A stretch of 64,000 nt of DNA from Zygnema cylindricum (Eukaryota; Streptophyta; Zygnematophyceae; Zygnematales; Zygnemataceae), in assembly GCA_037447655.1 (NCBI GenBank), contig JBBHKE010001969.1:336441-400440 (forward strand), written 5' to 3'. Position 1 is the stretch's first letter. The number at the start of each line of letters is the position of its first letter. Both the position numbers and the translations under genes were made by a program. This document shows positions 23,801 through 34,360 of the stretch, in pieces. The notes below the pieces were generated by a model. The model saw only the letters and a list, made by a program, of their open reading frames with translations. It did no database searches and had not been told where the DNA came from.

Positions 23801-25072
23801 TTACACAAAGAGTTAGTGATAACAGGAATTGCTTTCTAAATTAAACAAACTGTTAACGATAATAAGAATCGTTATCTAAATTGCACAAACAGTAAGCGAT
23901 AATAGGAATTGTTACCTAAATTACACAAAATGTTTGCGATAAAAAGAATTGTTACCTATATTATACAAACAATTAGAGATAAGAAGCATTGATTCCTAAA
24001 TTACACAAACAGTTAACGATAACAGGAATTGTTATCTAAATTACATAAACTATTAGCGATAATTGGAATTTTTACCTAAATTACACAAACTGTTATCGAT
24101 AACAAGAATTGTTACCTAAATTACACAAAACGTTAGCGATAACAGGAATTGTTATCGAGATAACACAAACTTTTAATGATAACAAGAATTGTTACCTAAA
24201 TTACACAAAAAGTTACCGATTACAAGGATTGTTACCTAAATTACAGACACTGTTAGTGCTATCAGGAATTGTTATATAACTTACACTAACTGTTAGCGCT
24301 AACCAGAATGGTTACCTAACTTACAAAAACACTTAGCGAAAACAGGAATTGCTCTCTAACTGACACAAATTGTTAGCAATAATAGGAATTCTTATCTAAT
24401 TTACACAAACAGTTAGCGATAACAAGAAATGTTTCCTAAATTACACAAACAATTAGCGCTAACCAGAATGGTTACTTAACTTGCAAAAACAGTTAGCGAT
24501 AACAGGAATGGTTTTCTAAATTACACAAACTCTTAACAATAACAAGAATTGTTACCTAATTTACACAAATATTTTGCGATAACAAGAATGGTATCCTAAC
24601 TTACACAAATAGTTAGCGATAACAGGAATTGTTTTCTAAATTACACAAACTGTTAGCGATATCATCAATTGTTATCTAAATTACACAAACTGTTAGGGAT
24701 AACAAGAATTGTTATCTAAATAACACAAACTGTTAGATATATTAAAAATTGTTATCTAATTTACACAAACAGATAGGGATAACAGGAATTGTTACTTAAA
24801 TTACACAAATTGTTGGCGATAAAAAGAATTGTTACCTAAATTACACAAACAATTAGCGATAAGATGTATTGTTTCCTAAATTACACAAATAGTTAGCGAT
24901 AACAGGATTTGTTACCTATATTACACAAGTCATTAGCAATAAAAAGAATTATAACCTAAATTACACAAAGAGTTATCGATAACAAGAATTGTTACCTAAA
25001 TTACAAAACATTTAGCACAAACAGGAATTGTTACCTAAATTACACAAACATTTAGCGCTAACAGGAATTGCT

Positions 25073-25805
25073 TGTTGTCTTTTTGGAAAGCTTTCAATAT
25101 CAGAGCAGCGCAGCAACTATACAGACAGAGCAGCGCTGGTGCTATACTGACAGAGCAGCTCAGCTGCTATACTGACAGAGCAATGCAACTGCTATACAGT
25201 AGAGCAGCGCAACAGCGTAGCAACAGAGCAGCGCAGCAGCGAAATTGCAACATAGACAGGACAACGCAACCACGATTATATTTGATATGGTCTGTACGAA
25301 CAACGCACCGTCTGATATTCTTAATGTGATTCTTTACAAGATAGAGCAACATTGATAGATACGATTCTAGTTAGCTTAGTGATAGCTCAGTGGTAGCTTA
25401 GTGATAGCTCTGTGGTAGCTTGACATATTAGTCGTAGCTTGGTGGTTTGATGTACCTCAAGTACACAAGTGTTGCTAGCTCAACACAAGTATAAGACTTA
25501 GGACTCAGAACATATTATGTATCCAGACTTCCATTTAGTAAAACTGCAAACAGTTTTTGGGAAACTTCTGAGTGTTATATCTTCAATGTTGTTGGGTCAA
25601 TTGTGCTCAAACTTTGAGAGTTGTCAATGTTTATGCTACTCTATATTCTGATAGAATTTTGTGAGGTTTGGATGCTTGTATAAGAATTGGTGAGAACTTA
25701 CGAACAGTCGTTTCGTAGGATTCTTGATAGCTTCTGAGAGTGTATCATGTCTACTTCTACTACTACTGCTGCTCCTCCACCTGCACCGGTGGTTGTAGAA
25801 TAACA
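25073..25805 (+). repeat. 5' LTR of element B
   Basis: 733 bp, TGTTG…TAACA. It contains GC-rich AGAGCAGCGCAGC tandems (25105-25245), a ~22-bp tandem of TAGCTTAGTGATAGCTC (25370-25440), and the gag ATG at 25747 followed by 18 codons and a TAA that is CAA in the family. TATA-like TTATATTTGATATGG lies near 25275. Promoter position is not proven. Confidence 0.93.
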
Positions 25806-25820
25806 GGTTATGGGCCTGTC
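25806..25820 (+). other. primer-binding site of element B
   Basis: GGTTATGGGCCTGTC directly after the LTR. The first 11 bases complement the anticodon region of initiator tRNA-Met; same site as in A. Confidence 0.78.
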
Positions 25821-26653
25821 ATCAAGAATTCCTAACTTTTCCGGGGATAAGTAATTTTACTGGGCGGATATGGTGGAGACACATTTTGAGAATGTCAATC
25901 TCTTAGATGTATTGGATGGTTCGCTGGATGAATCTGATCTGTCATGGTCTAAGAAAAATACGCAAACTCGTTCTATTCTGAAATTTTGTAAATCTAAAGA
26001 CTTAGCTATGTCTTGGATAAAAATGAAAAAAACAAATGATATCTAGAAATCACTTAAAAGTGATTATGAAAAGGCCAATGTCTAGGAAGAGCTTCTTCTG
26101 GATGGAAAAATTTGGGACTATAAGTATACTGGCGGTACAATGGCTGAATATTCCAACAAATTTCGTATCCTTGTAGATGCACATGCTTCAGGTGGGGTGT
26201 TTCCTCCGTTTCAATAGGCAGCTTTGCTCATGAGGGGTCTCCCTTGTAGTATGAAAGGAGCATCTGACATGCTCAAACAAAAAGATAAAGCTAGCTGGAC
26301 TTTACAGTTAGCCATCAATATTTTACTAGAAGAGGAAGCTACATCTAATATTCTCAATGTTGAGCAAGTAGAGGCTTTTAATTCAGAACTATGAGAGAAA
26401 GGGACAATTGAATCAGCAAAAGAATCAGTTTAATCAGTTTAGACAGTTTAATCAAGGTGGAAATAGACAATCCAAAAATGCATGCTTTTATTGTAGTGAG
26501 GGAGGTCATGGATACAAATTCTGTCCTAAACTTAAAAAAGCTAACGATACAGGTTTATACAGGTCGGGATGGCAAAAAAGCTTGTTTTACAAAGGCTTCA
26601 CGGGGTCTACACCTCGTGGAAATGTAGTGTTGTCAGCTTCTTCGTCTCTCTAA
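25806..26653 (+). pseudogene. gag region, element B
   Basis: Reads VMGLSSRIPNFSGDK, FYWADMVETHFENVNLLDV, then YKYTGGTMAEYSNKFRILVD, MRGLPCSMKGASDM and LQLAINILLEEEA. After a shift near 26393 comes a Gln/Asn-rich stretch (NQQKNQFNQFRQFNQGG) and the CX2CX4HX4C knuckle. Stops at 25801, 25849, 26044, 26083 and 26215 interrupt it. It is more complete than A's gag and is a useful guide to the family. Confidence 0.87.
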
Positions 26654-26694
26654 GACGAGACTTTGACGGTTTCTACGGAGGTCTATACGGATCT

Positions 26695-27757
26695 ATTCGC
26701 TATGGCGGCTGCAATAAAGGGCGCGAAGGACCCCGGATGGATAATGGATACAGGAGCATGAGCCCACATGTGTTGGAACAAGGCCATCTTCAAAAATCTG
26801 AAAGCAACGCCGGAGAAAATTATTTATTATGCTTGTGGAATGAGTGTCCAGACTCGTGCTGTGGGTGATGTGTCCTTACTAGTTGATGTAGAAGGAAAAG
26901 CAATTGAAAAAACTCTTCACAATGTCTTATTTGTGCGTGACTTTAAGAAAAATCTATTTTCTACGGTGTTGGTAGAGAGTAAAGGCTTTGAGGTTAATTT
27001 GAAAATTGGTCGGCAGGTTGTTAGCAAAAATGGCAAGGTTGCGGTTACAAGTACTAGAGACAGTAGCAAGATGTATCGCATGGATATGGCTAATACCAAG
27101 GAGAATGATGTTGTGTAATCTGGTATTTTGCACTTAGATGAGTTGTGGCATAAAAGATTAGGCCATGTAAACTATGATAGTTTAAGGAAAAGGGTCCTTG
27201 CTGGAAAAATAGAGGGTGTATCAATCACAGATGAGCCGGTCAAAACTTGTGATGGTTGCGCTTTAGGCAAAATCCAAAGATTGCCATTTCCTAAATAGTG
27301 TGAGAATCGGTCAACGAAACTTTTACAACAAATTCATTGCGATGTCTTTCGTATGGCGAAGGTTCCATTTGCCGGGGGGATGAAATATATGGTCACCTTC
27401 ACAGATGATTTCTCCAGGTTTACAAAAGTTTACTTCATGGAGGAGAAGAGTGAAGTGTTTGGTCACTTCAAACTCAATGAAGCATGGGCTGAAAAACTTT
27501 ATAATTCAACTTTTTTGACGCTTAGATCGGACAATGGTGGTGAATATACATCGAAGGAATTTGAAACCTTTTTACTCGAGCAAGGCATTAGTCATCTATT
27601 GACTGTTCCATATTCACCGGAACAAAATGGGGTGTCGGAGAGACTGAATAGAACTCTCACTGAGAGCTCTAGGTTAATGCTTGTAGATAAAAATGTGGAT
27701 CCGAAATTCTGGGCTAAGGCTCTAAATTGTGCAGTTTATATTAAGAATAGGATATGA
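26695..27757 (+). pseudogene. protease-integrase region, element B
   Basis: WIMDTGA (protease active site), then CGMSVQTRAVGDVSLLVDVE, LFVRDFKKNLFSTVLVESK, zinc motif LWHKRLGHVNYDSLR…CDGCALGK, and integrase core VTFTDDFSRFTKVYFM, LRSDNGGEYTSKEFETFL, SPEQNGVSERLNRTLTESSR. All three acidic residues of the core remain. Stops occur after DTGA, after NDVV (27116), in FPK-stop-CENRS (27296) and after IKNRI (27755). Confidence 0.92.
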
Positions 27758-28240
27758 TGAAGATCGGTAGAAACTACTCCTTATGAGATATGGAAAGGTA
27801 GCAAACCAGATGTTAGCCATTTGAAAGTCTTTCGTAGTCAATGCTTTATATTGGATACGTCTACAAATAGATGGAAAATGGAACCGAAAGGATTACCGGT
27901 TATTTTGTTAAGATATGATGATCACTCAAAAGGTTATAGAGTCTTTGTGTTTGAGAGGCACAAAATAGTTGTAGCAAGGAACATTATTGTTAAAGATGAA
28001 CTAACCTCCATAGATTTATTTCAAATGATAGAGCAGCAAAAGCAACAAAAGGTACAGGAATATGTCATTTTAGATTGCATGCACGAAATTGTCACGCAGA
28101 TTCCACAAACTCCGGTGGTGACTCCGGAGTCAGACTCTCTCCAAATTCATCAAGAACTTCGAGTCCAGACGGACCAACAATGGTCAGTACACACAGATCG
28201 CAACTAGCGTAATCAGCGAAATGCACGGCAACCGATGATC
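27758..28240 (+). pseudogene. integrase C-terminal region and linker, element B
   Basis: TTPYEIWKGSKPDVSHLKVF, CFILDTSTNRWKMEPKGLP, GYRVFVFERHKIVVARNIIV, then a low-complexity Pro/Thr/Gln linker (EIVTQIPQTPVVTPESDSLQ). Copia integrases carry such a tail before the reverse transcriptase. It closes with a stop at 28205 and a frame change. Confidence 0.85.
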
Positions 28241-28383
28241 TCAGCCTCAGAATTTATAGGGGGGAAGAAGATCAAGCTGACTCTCACTTTGCCTACTCGG
28301 CAGCCTCAAGGGAGCCTTTGACCATTCAGGAGGCCTTCTCATCACCATAACGGAATCACTAGATCGAGGCAGCAAACGACGAA

Positions 28384-29238
28384 ATGAAGTCCATCATGGA
28401 GGCTCAAACATGGGAGCTTGTGGACCTTCCTCCAGACCGAAAAGCGATCGGCAGCAAATGGGTATTCAAGGAGAAGTTAAATATCGTTAACACCATTGAA
28501 CGTTATAAGGCCAGACTTGTGGCAAAGGGGTATAATCAAAAGGAAGGAATCGATTTTGAAGAAACATTTTCTCCGGTTGTAAGATTTCCAACATTTAGGA
28601 TTTTGCATTCTCTAGCTGCTATAGAAGATATGGAAATTCATCAGATGGATGTAAAGACAACCTTTTTGCACGGAGAACAAGAAGAGACTATTTACATGCA
28701 GCAACTTGAGAAGTATGTGGAACCACGAAAAGAGCACTTAGTATGCAAGTTGCTAATATCTTTGTACGGCCTAAAACAGGCCCCCAGACAATAGAATCTA
28801 AAGCTTAATGAATTCTTCACTAGCCTATGATTCCAAAGGATAAGTTTTGATCACTCAATCTACGTTCTAAAGGGTGAAAATGGGATAGTGTATATAGCAA
28901 TATATGTAGATGATTTGCTATTAATTAGCGAATCAATGGCTGAAATTAACAAAATCAAAACTGCTCTAAACTCACAGTTTGAGATGAAAGACCTCGCTGA
29001 AGCAAAATATATTTTGGGTATCCAAGTAGAGAGGGACAAAAATAATAAAATAATAAAATTGACTCAAAAAGAGGCTATAGGAAACATGTTAGATGAGTAC
29101 AATATGCGGTTGGCAAAAGGATGTTTAACTCCAATGGAGTTTCGGCACAAGTTAGAGGGAGAAGAGACAGAACCAGGTGTCATTGTTAGCGAGTATTTAG
29201 AGTCAAGAGAGAATGTTTCTATGACAATAATACCTTAG
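28384..29238 (+). pseudogene. reverse transcriptase domain, element B
   Basis: [93 protein letters not shown], then after a stop at 28792 (TAG where A has GAGTGG) IAIYVDDLLLISESM and EAKYILGIQVERDK. YVDD is intact. The pattern is Ty1/copia-type (RVT_2). Confidence 0.92.
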
Positions 29239-29247
29239 AGACAGATA

Positions 29248-29889
29248 GTGGGAAGCTTAATATATTTCATGAACTATACCCGTCCTGACATTGCTACAGC
29301 AGTCGGGGTACTGTGCAGAAGTCTAGAAAATCCGAGAAAATCTGATCTTGATGCAACAAGGAGAGTCTTAAGATATTTGGCAGGAACTAAAGATCTCAAA
29401 CTCACTCTAGGCGGAGGAGAAGTCAAGCTGCAAACATGGAGTGATGCAAGCTATGGCGTCATGCTAAGCCAAAAATCCACTACGGGATTCGTTCTACAAA
29501 TTGGGAAAGGTACTTGGTGCTGGAGCAGCAAACTTCAAAAGGATACAGCACAGTCGACAATGGAGTCAGAATATATGGTAGCAAGCCTCGCCCTCAAAGA
29601 ACTCTTATGTGTAAAATCCATGTTACAAAAACTAGGATACATGCAAGTTGGTCCACAGGTGATCTGGTGTGATAACTAGGCTGCCATTGCTATTGCTTCT
29701 AACCCGAGTCATCACTTCAAAAGCAAGCACATGGATGTACGATTACACTTTGTAAGAGAAAAAGTGTTCTCTAGAGTGAATAAATTATGTTATTTGCCAA
29801 ATGGAAAAATGATTGGTGATATGCTCACTAAAGCCCTTCCTGCTCCTAAGCTGAAGTATTGTAGGGACGCAGTGGGACTAAGTGAATAG
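29248..29889 (+). pseudogene. RNase H domain, element B
   Basis: MGSLIYFMNYTRPDIATAVG, RRVLRYLAGTKDLKLTLGGG, WSDASYGVMLSQKSTTGFVL, STMESEYMVASLALKELL, VIWCDN, then a TAG where the family has Gln or Lys (29677) and the conserved tail SKHMDVRLHFVREKV to LSE. Asp and Glu positions of the RNase H fold are kept up to the stop. Confidence 0.9.
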
Positions 29890-30030
29890 TTGATTTGCTG
29901 CAATGTTATACTGCCACTCCGCGATAAATCCATCATTGACATGTAGTGGGACTGGGTGACTTGCTAATTGCTAAATTGCTATGCTGCGATACTCCGCTAG
30001 TTTATCACCGCAGCTGCGCCATATACTGAG

Positions 30031-30048
30031 TCTAAAGCTTTAGGGGAG
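30031..30048 (+). other. polypurine tract of element B
   Basis: TCTAAAGCTTTAGGGGAG immediately before the 3' LTR. The purine run AGGGGAG should prime plus-strand synthesis; the preceding 12-bp palindrome CTAAAGCTTTAG is shared with C and the 20335 copy. Confidence 0.85.
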
Positions 30049-30752
30049 TGTTGTCGTTTGGAAAGCTTTCAATCTTAGAGCAACGCAACTGCTATACAGA
30101 TAGAGCAACATAGCTGCTATACTGACAGAGTAGCGCAGCTGCTATATAGTAGAGCAGCGCAGCAACAGATCAGCGCAGCAACAGAGTAGCCCAGCAGCGA
30201 AGCTGCAACACAAACAGGACAACGCAACCACGATTATATTTGATATGGTCCGTAAAAACGACGGAGCGTCTGATATTCTTAATCTGATTCTGTACAAGAT
30301 AGAGCAACTGCGATTGATACGATTCTAGTTAGCTTAGTGATAGCTCAGTGGTAGCTTAGTGATAGCTCAGTGGTAGCTTGACATATTAGTGGTAGTTTGG
30401 TGGTTTGATGTACCTTAAATACATAAGTGTTGCCGGTTCAACACAAGTATAAGGCTTAGGACTCATAACATATTATGTATCGAGACTTCCATTTAGTAAA
30501 ACTGCAAACAGTTTTTGGGAAACTTCTGAGTGTTATATCTTGAGTGTTGTTGGTTCAATTGTGCTGAAACATTGGGAGTTGTCAGTGTTTATGTGATAGA
30601 GGTTTGTGAGGTTTGGATGCTTGTATAACAATTGGTGAGCACTTACGAATAATCGTTTGGTAGGATTCTTGATAGCTTCTGAGAGTGTATCATGTCTACT
30701 TCTCATCTACTACTACTCCTCCTCCACGTGCATCGGTGGTTGTAGACCAACA
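30049..30752 (+). repeat. 3' LTR of element B
   Basis: 704 bp, TGTTGTCGTTTGG…GACCAACA. Same internal order as the 5' LTR, including the gag ATG (30692) and its Ser/Thr/Pro codons. It lacks part of the central stretch (TACTCTATATTCTG…) and has fewer GC-rich tandems. Confidence 0.93.
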
Positions 30753-30763
30753 TTGTTATCTAT
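30753..30763 (+). repeat. 11-bp satellite remnant between B and X
   Basis: TTGTTATCTAT corresponds to the monomer phase …AATTGTTATCTAA…. It shows that B and X are separate insertions only 11 bp apart, both into satellite. Confidence 0.7.
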
Positions 30764-30839
30764 TGTTGGAATTCAAGTATTTTCTAGGTCTAGAGATTGC
30801 AAAATAAAAAGCAAAATAGTAGATATTGACAGCTTGCCT

Positions 30840-30899
30840 CTAACTCCTCCTCAAGTCCCCATACTTGTCGCAGTCACTGAAGACTGGAGGAGGAGTTAG
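30840..30899. repeat. 18-bp inverted repeat in block X
   Basis: CTAACTCCTCCTCAAGTC (30840-30857) pairs with GACTGGAGGAGGAGTTAG (30882-30899) with one mismatch; loop 24 nt. The innermost 13 bp beyond the mismatch are perfect. A hairpin in RNA or cruciform in DNA is possible. Confidence 0.85.
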
Positions 30900-30978
30900 C
30901 CATGGCTGCCTGTGCTGTCTAGAGTGAGACAGACAGTTGTTTTATAGGGTGTTTCTCTAAAATGGAGTTTTGACAGAT

Positions 30979-31050
30979 CCAAGATTTGATCCTGGTACCT
31001 GCCATTTGTCACAACCGCGATAGCCGGTAGACTTATCCAGATAGTCTAAC
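30979..31050 (-). other. tRNA-like motif in block X (antisense)
   Basis: On the minus strand: D-arm AGACT-ATCTGGATA-AGTCT (31047-31029), an anticodon-arm-like ACCG-GCTATCG-CGGT (31028-31014), and T-arm CCAGG-ATCAAAT-CTTGG (30995-30979). Box A/B-like words sit at tRNA spacing. Acceptor pairing is weak and loop position 33 is not T, so it is unlikely to be a working tRNA. Possible readings: a tRNA-derived SINE piece or a tRNA mimic. Compare 48344-48411. Confidence 0.5.
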
Positions 31051-31566
31051 TTATATGACATAGTACGGGGTAAACAGTTACAATAAGACTAATTCATTTA
31101 ACTAAAACTATATGGATACTGCATAAAAACAGTTGTGTAAAGTACAACGTACAGTACGGATAGGAAATAAATACCGCGCAGTTTGTTTGAAGCCGGAAAG
31201 AATACCGCGCAAGTTTTTATGACGGCCACGATTGAAATCCAAATTTGATCGTACGGCCGCGAAGGATGCTGAGATCGCGGCGTACAATTTTGGCGGTTTG
31301 CGATCACCGCCACATCGAGTGACACGTGGCAACACTACATTTGATTGCGGCAACTCCGGGGATTACGGGAACGAATCTGGATATAACACGTGTCAACATT
31401 TTGGCAATGTCGTACTATAGCCGTACATAAAGTACACCGGCACCTATACCTTTCTGTACAACACAGTGTTTTAATTGGTGCCGTACTTTAGTAGATAGAG
31501 TTTTAGAGGGAGATAAGACTTAGAAAAATTTGGCAGATAGGACCCTCTCTTTAAGAGAGCACCTTG

Positions 31567-31575
31567 TATAAATGG
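31567..31575 (+). promoter_or_regulatory. candidate TATA box of block X
   Basis: TATAAATGG downstream of a short hairpin-prone CTCTCTTTAAGAGAG. If X is an LTR, this would be its U3 core promoter. The same place in the copy at 14690-14823 reads TATACAAAA. Motif match only. Confidence 0.35.
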
Positions 31576-31918
31576 ATAACTTTGGGCAGCCATAACTCTC
31601 AATTTACTTGAGCATTTTCAGTGATTCTTTTTGCTGCGGACTCACGCGAGTCCACGCTACACAAGGGTGTAGTCGGTCAGAGTGTTTGTGTGCCAGGGTG
31701 GCTGTATTTCTAAGGGAAAGTCAAAGTGGGTGAATGTGTCCAAATCTCATATTCTAACTTTGCATTCTGTGGTGGAACTGAGCACACAGAAAGTGTTATT
31801 TCACAGGGGTGAATCTATATTGGGGTTCTCACTTTCAAGGGGTCAATCATTTGGGTTATTATCAACTTGGAGTCGGCACTATCTATATTAGCTTCTTTTG
31901 GATCTCCATACTCTGAGC

Positions 31919-34360
31919 GCAAATTTTAGTGATAACATGAATTATAATCTCACTTACACAAACTGTTAGCGCTAATCAGAATGGTTACCGAACTCCACAA
32001 ACTATTAGGGATAACAATAATTGTTACCTAAATTACACAAACAGTTAGCGATAACAAGAATTGTTACCTAAATGACACAAACTCTTAGCGCTAACAATAA
32101 TGGTTACCTAACTTACACAAACTGTTAGCGCTAAGAGAAATTGATACCTAATTTACACAAACTTTTAACGATAACCATAATTGTAACCTAAATTACACAA
32201 ACAGTTAGCGATAACAAAATTGTTATCTAAATTACACAAACGGTTTGCGATAACAAGAATTGTTACCTAAATTACACAAACAATTAGCGATAACAAAAAT
32301 TGTTACCGAAATTGCACAAACTGTTAGCGATAACAAGAATTGTTACCTAAATTATGCAAATTTTAGCGAAAAACAATAATTTTTACCAAAATTACGCAAA
32401 TTTTAGCGATAACAATAATTATTACCTAAATTACACAAACTGTTAGCGATAACAATAATTGTTACCTACATTACACAAACAGTTAGCGATAACAATAATT
32501 GTTTCCTAAATTACACAAATTGTTAACGATAACAAAAGGGTTACCAACTTACACAAACTGTTAGTGATAACAAAAATTTTTACCTTAATTTGACAAATAG
32601 TTAGCGATAACAAGAATTGTTACCTAAATTACACAAACAGTTAGCGATAACAAGAATTGTAACCTAAAGTACACAAATTGCTAGCGCTAACAATAATGGT
32701 TACCTAACTTACACTAACTATTAGCGATAACAGGAATTGTTATCTAATTTAAACAATCTTTTAGCGATAACAAGAAATGTTACCTAAATTATACAAACAG
32801 CAAGCGATAACAAAAATTGTTATCTAAATTACACAAACTGTTTGCGCTAACATGAATTGTTACCTAACTTACACAAACTGTTAGCGCTAACAAAAATGGG
32901 TACCTAACTTACACAAACAGTTAGAAATAACAAGAATTGTTACCTAAATTACACAAACTGTTAGCGATAACAAGAATTGTTACCGAAATTACACAAACTG
33001 TTAGCGATAACAAGAATTGTTATCTAAATTACACAAATAGTTAGCGATAACAAGAATTGTTACCTAAATTACACAGACTTTTAACGATAACAAGAATTGT
33101 TACCTAAATTACACAAATAGTAAGATATAACAAGAATTGTTACCTAAATTATAGAAACTATTAGCGCTATCAGGAATTGTTATCTAACTTACACAAAATG
33201 TTAGCGCTAACCATAATGGTTACCTAACTTACCGAAACTGTTAGCGATAACAAGAATTGTTTTCTAAATTACAAAAACTGTTAGCAATAACAGGAATTGT
33301 TATCTAATTTACACAAATAGTTAGCGATTACAAGAATTGTTACCTAAATTACACAAACAGTTAGCGATATCAAGAAATGTTTCCTAAATTACACAAACAA
33401 TAAGCGCTAACAGAAATTATTACCTAAATTACACAAACAGTTAGCGATTACTAGAATTGTTACCTAAATTACATTATCATTTAGCACTAAAAGGAATTGT
33501 TACCAAATTACACAAAGAGTTAGCGCTAACAAGAATTGTTATCTAATATACACAAATTGTTAGAGCTCACAAGAGTGGTTAGTTAACTTACACAAACTGT
33601 TAGCCATAACAAGATTTGTTACCTAAGTTACACAAACTGTAAGCGCTAACATGAATTGTTACCTAACTAACACAAACTCTTAGTGATAACAAGAATTGTT
33701 ATTTAAATTACACAAACAGTTAGAGCTAACAAGTATTGTTACCTAAGTTACACAAACAGTTAGCGATAACAAGAATTGTTACCTAAATTACACAAACTGT
33801 TAGCGATAAAAAGAATTGTTGCCTAAAATACACAAACAATTAGCGATAAGAAGAATTGTTTCCTAAATTACACAAACAGTTAGCGATAACAAGAATTGTT
33901 ACCTAAATCACACAAACTATTAGCGATAACAAGAATTGTTACCTAAATTACACAAATTGTTAGCGATAAAAAAAATTGTTACCTAAATTACACAAACAGT
34001 TAGCGATAACGAAATTGTTGTTTATATAGCACAAACTATTAGCGTTAAGAAGAATTGTTACCTAAATTACACAAACAATTAGCGGTTACACGAATTGTTA
34101 CCATATTATAAAACAATTACTGAAAACAAGAATTGTTACCTAAATTACACAAACAGTTAGCACTAATAGGAATTGTTATCTAACTTACACAAACTGTTAG
34201 AGCTCACAAGAGTGGTTACCTAACTTACACGAACTGTTTGCGATAACATAATTTGTTACCTAAGCTACACAAACTGTTAGCCATAACAAGAATTGTTATC
34301 TAAATTACACAAACAGGTAGGGATAACAAGATATGTTATCTAAATTACCCAAACTGTTAG
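31919..34360 (+). repeat. 40-bp satellite array, third block
   Basis: Forward orientation; units with GCGATAAC and GCGCTAAC are interspersed, and AACAAGAATTG dominates. About 60 units. It passes into the solo LTR at 34361 after AAACTGTTAG. No coding potential seen. Confidence 0.96.

Larger units (their letters stand above)
21512..25072 (+). repeat. 40-bp satellite array, second block
   Basis: Same 40-bp unit and orientation as the left block but a different subfamily: AACAGGAATTG is common beside AACAAGAATTG, TTATCTAA beside TTACCTAA, and many units carry GTTAGCGCTAAC, a perfect 12-bp palindrome. The array is interrupted by LTR B at 25073. No coding potential seen. Confidence 0.96.
25747..29889 (+). 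pseudogene. gag-pol polyprotein of copia element B (pseudogene)
   Basis: From ATG in the LTR to AVGLSE and TAG at 29887. Gag has a CCHC knuckle (CFYCSEGGHGYKFC, about 26488). Protease site DTGA is intact but a stop follows at once (26758). Integrase keeps HKRLGH…CDGC, IHCDVF, RSDNGGEY and EQNGVSERLNR, so the zinc motif and DDE residues are all present. Reverse transcriptase keeps YVDD (about 28903). Damage is mostly stops, many lying where A has CAA, CAG or TGG, plus frameshifts near 26393, 28205, 28330 and 28790. Not functional as it stands. Confidence 0.93.
25073..30752 (+). mobile_element. Copia-type LTR retrotransposon B (complete layout, decayed)
   Basis: 5' LTR, half-tRNA primer site, gag, protease, integrase, reverse transcriptase, RNase H, polypurine tract, 3' LTR. 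The flanks are TTGCT (25068-25072) and TTGTT (30753-30757), a 5-bp target duplication with one change; the satellite consensus at that phase is TTGTT. Insertion into the satellite is therefore direct. The two LTRs differ by scattered substitutions and indels, so the insertion is old. Same family as A. Confidence 0.95.
30764..31918 (+). repeat. LTR-like block X (probable solo LTR, D-related)
   Basis: About 1.15 kb of non-satellite DNA flanked by satellite on both sides, opening TGTTGG. Order: 18-bp inverted repeat (30840-30899), GCCATGGCTGCC (30899), antisense tRNA-like motif (30979-31050), GC-rich part with two CACGTG sites (31323, 31387), the core shared with 14690-14823, TATAAATGG (31567), then CACAAGGGTG…GGTC…GTGCC…GGG, which parallels the 5' LTR of element D (43627-43670). 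Small open frames here (31098-31353, 31682-31891) show no known domain. The family is inferred; the right end is uncertain and I found no target duplication. Confidence 0.65.

Noticed and set aside
31098-31891. Small host genes in block X (60-80 codon frames)
   Set aside because: Overlapping short frames on both strands with no domain, no shared reading with other copies, and located in an LTR-like block.
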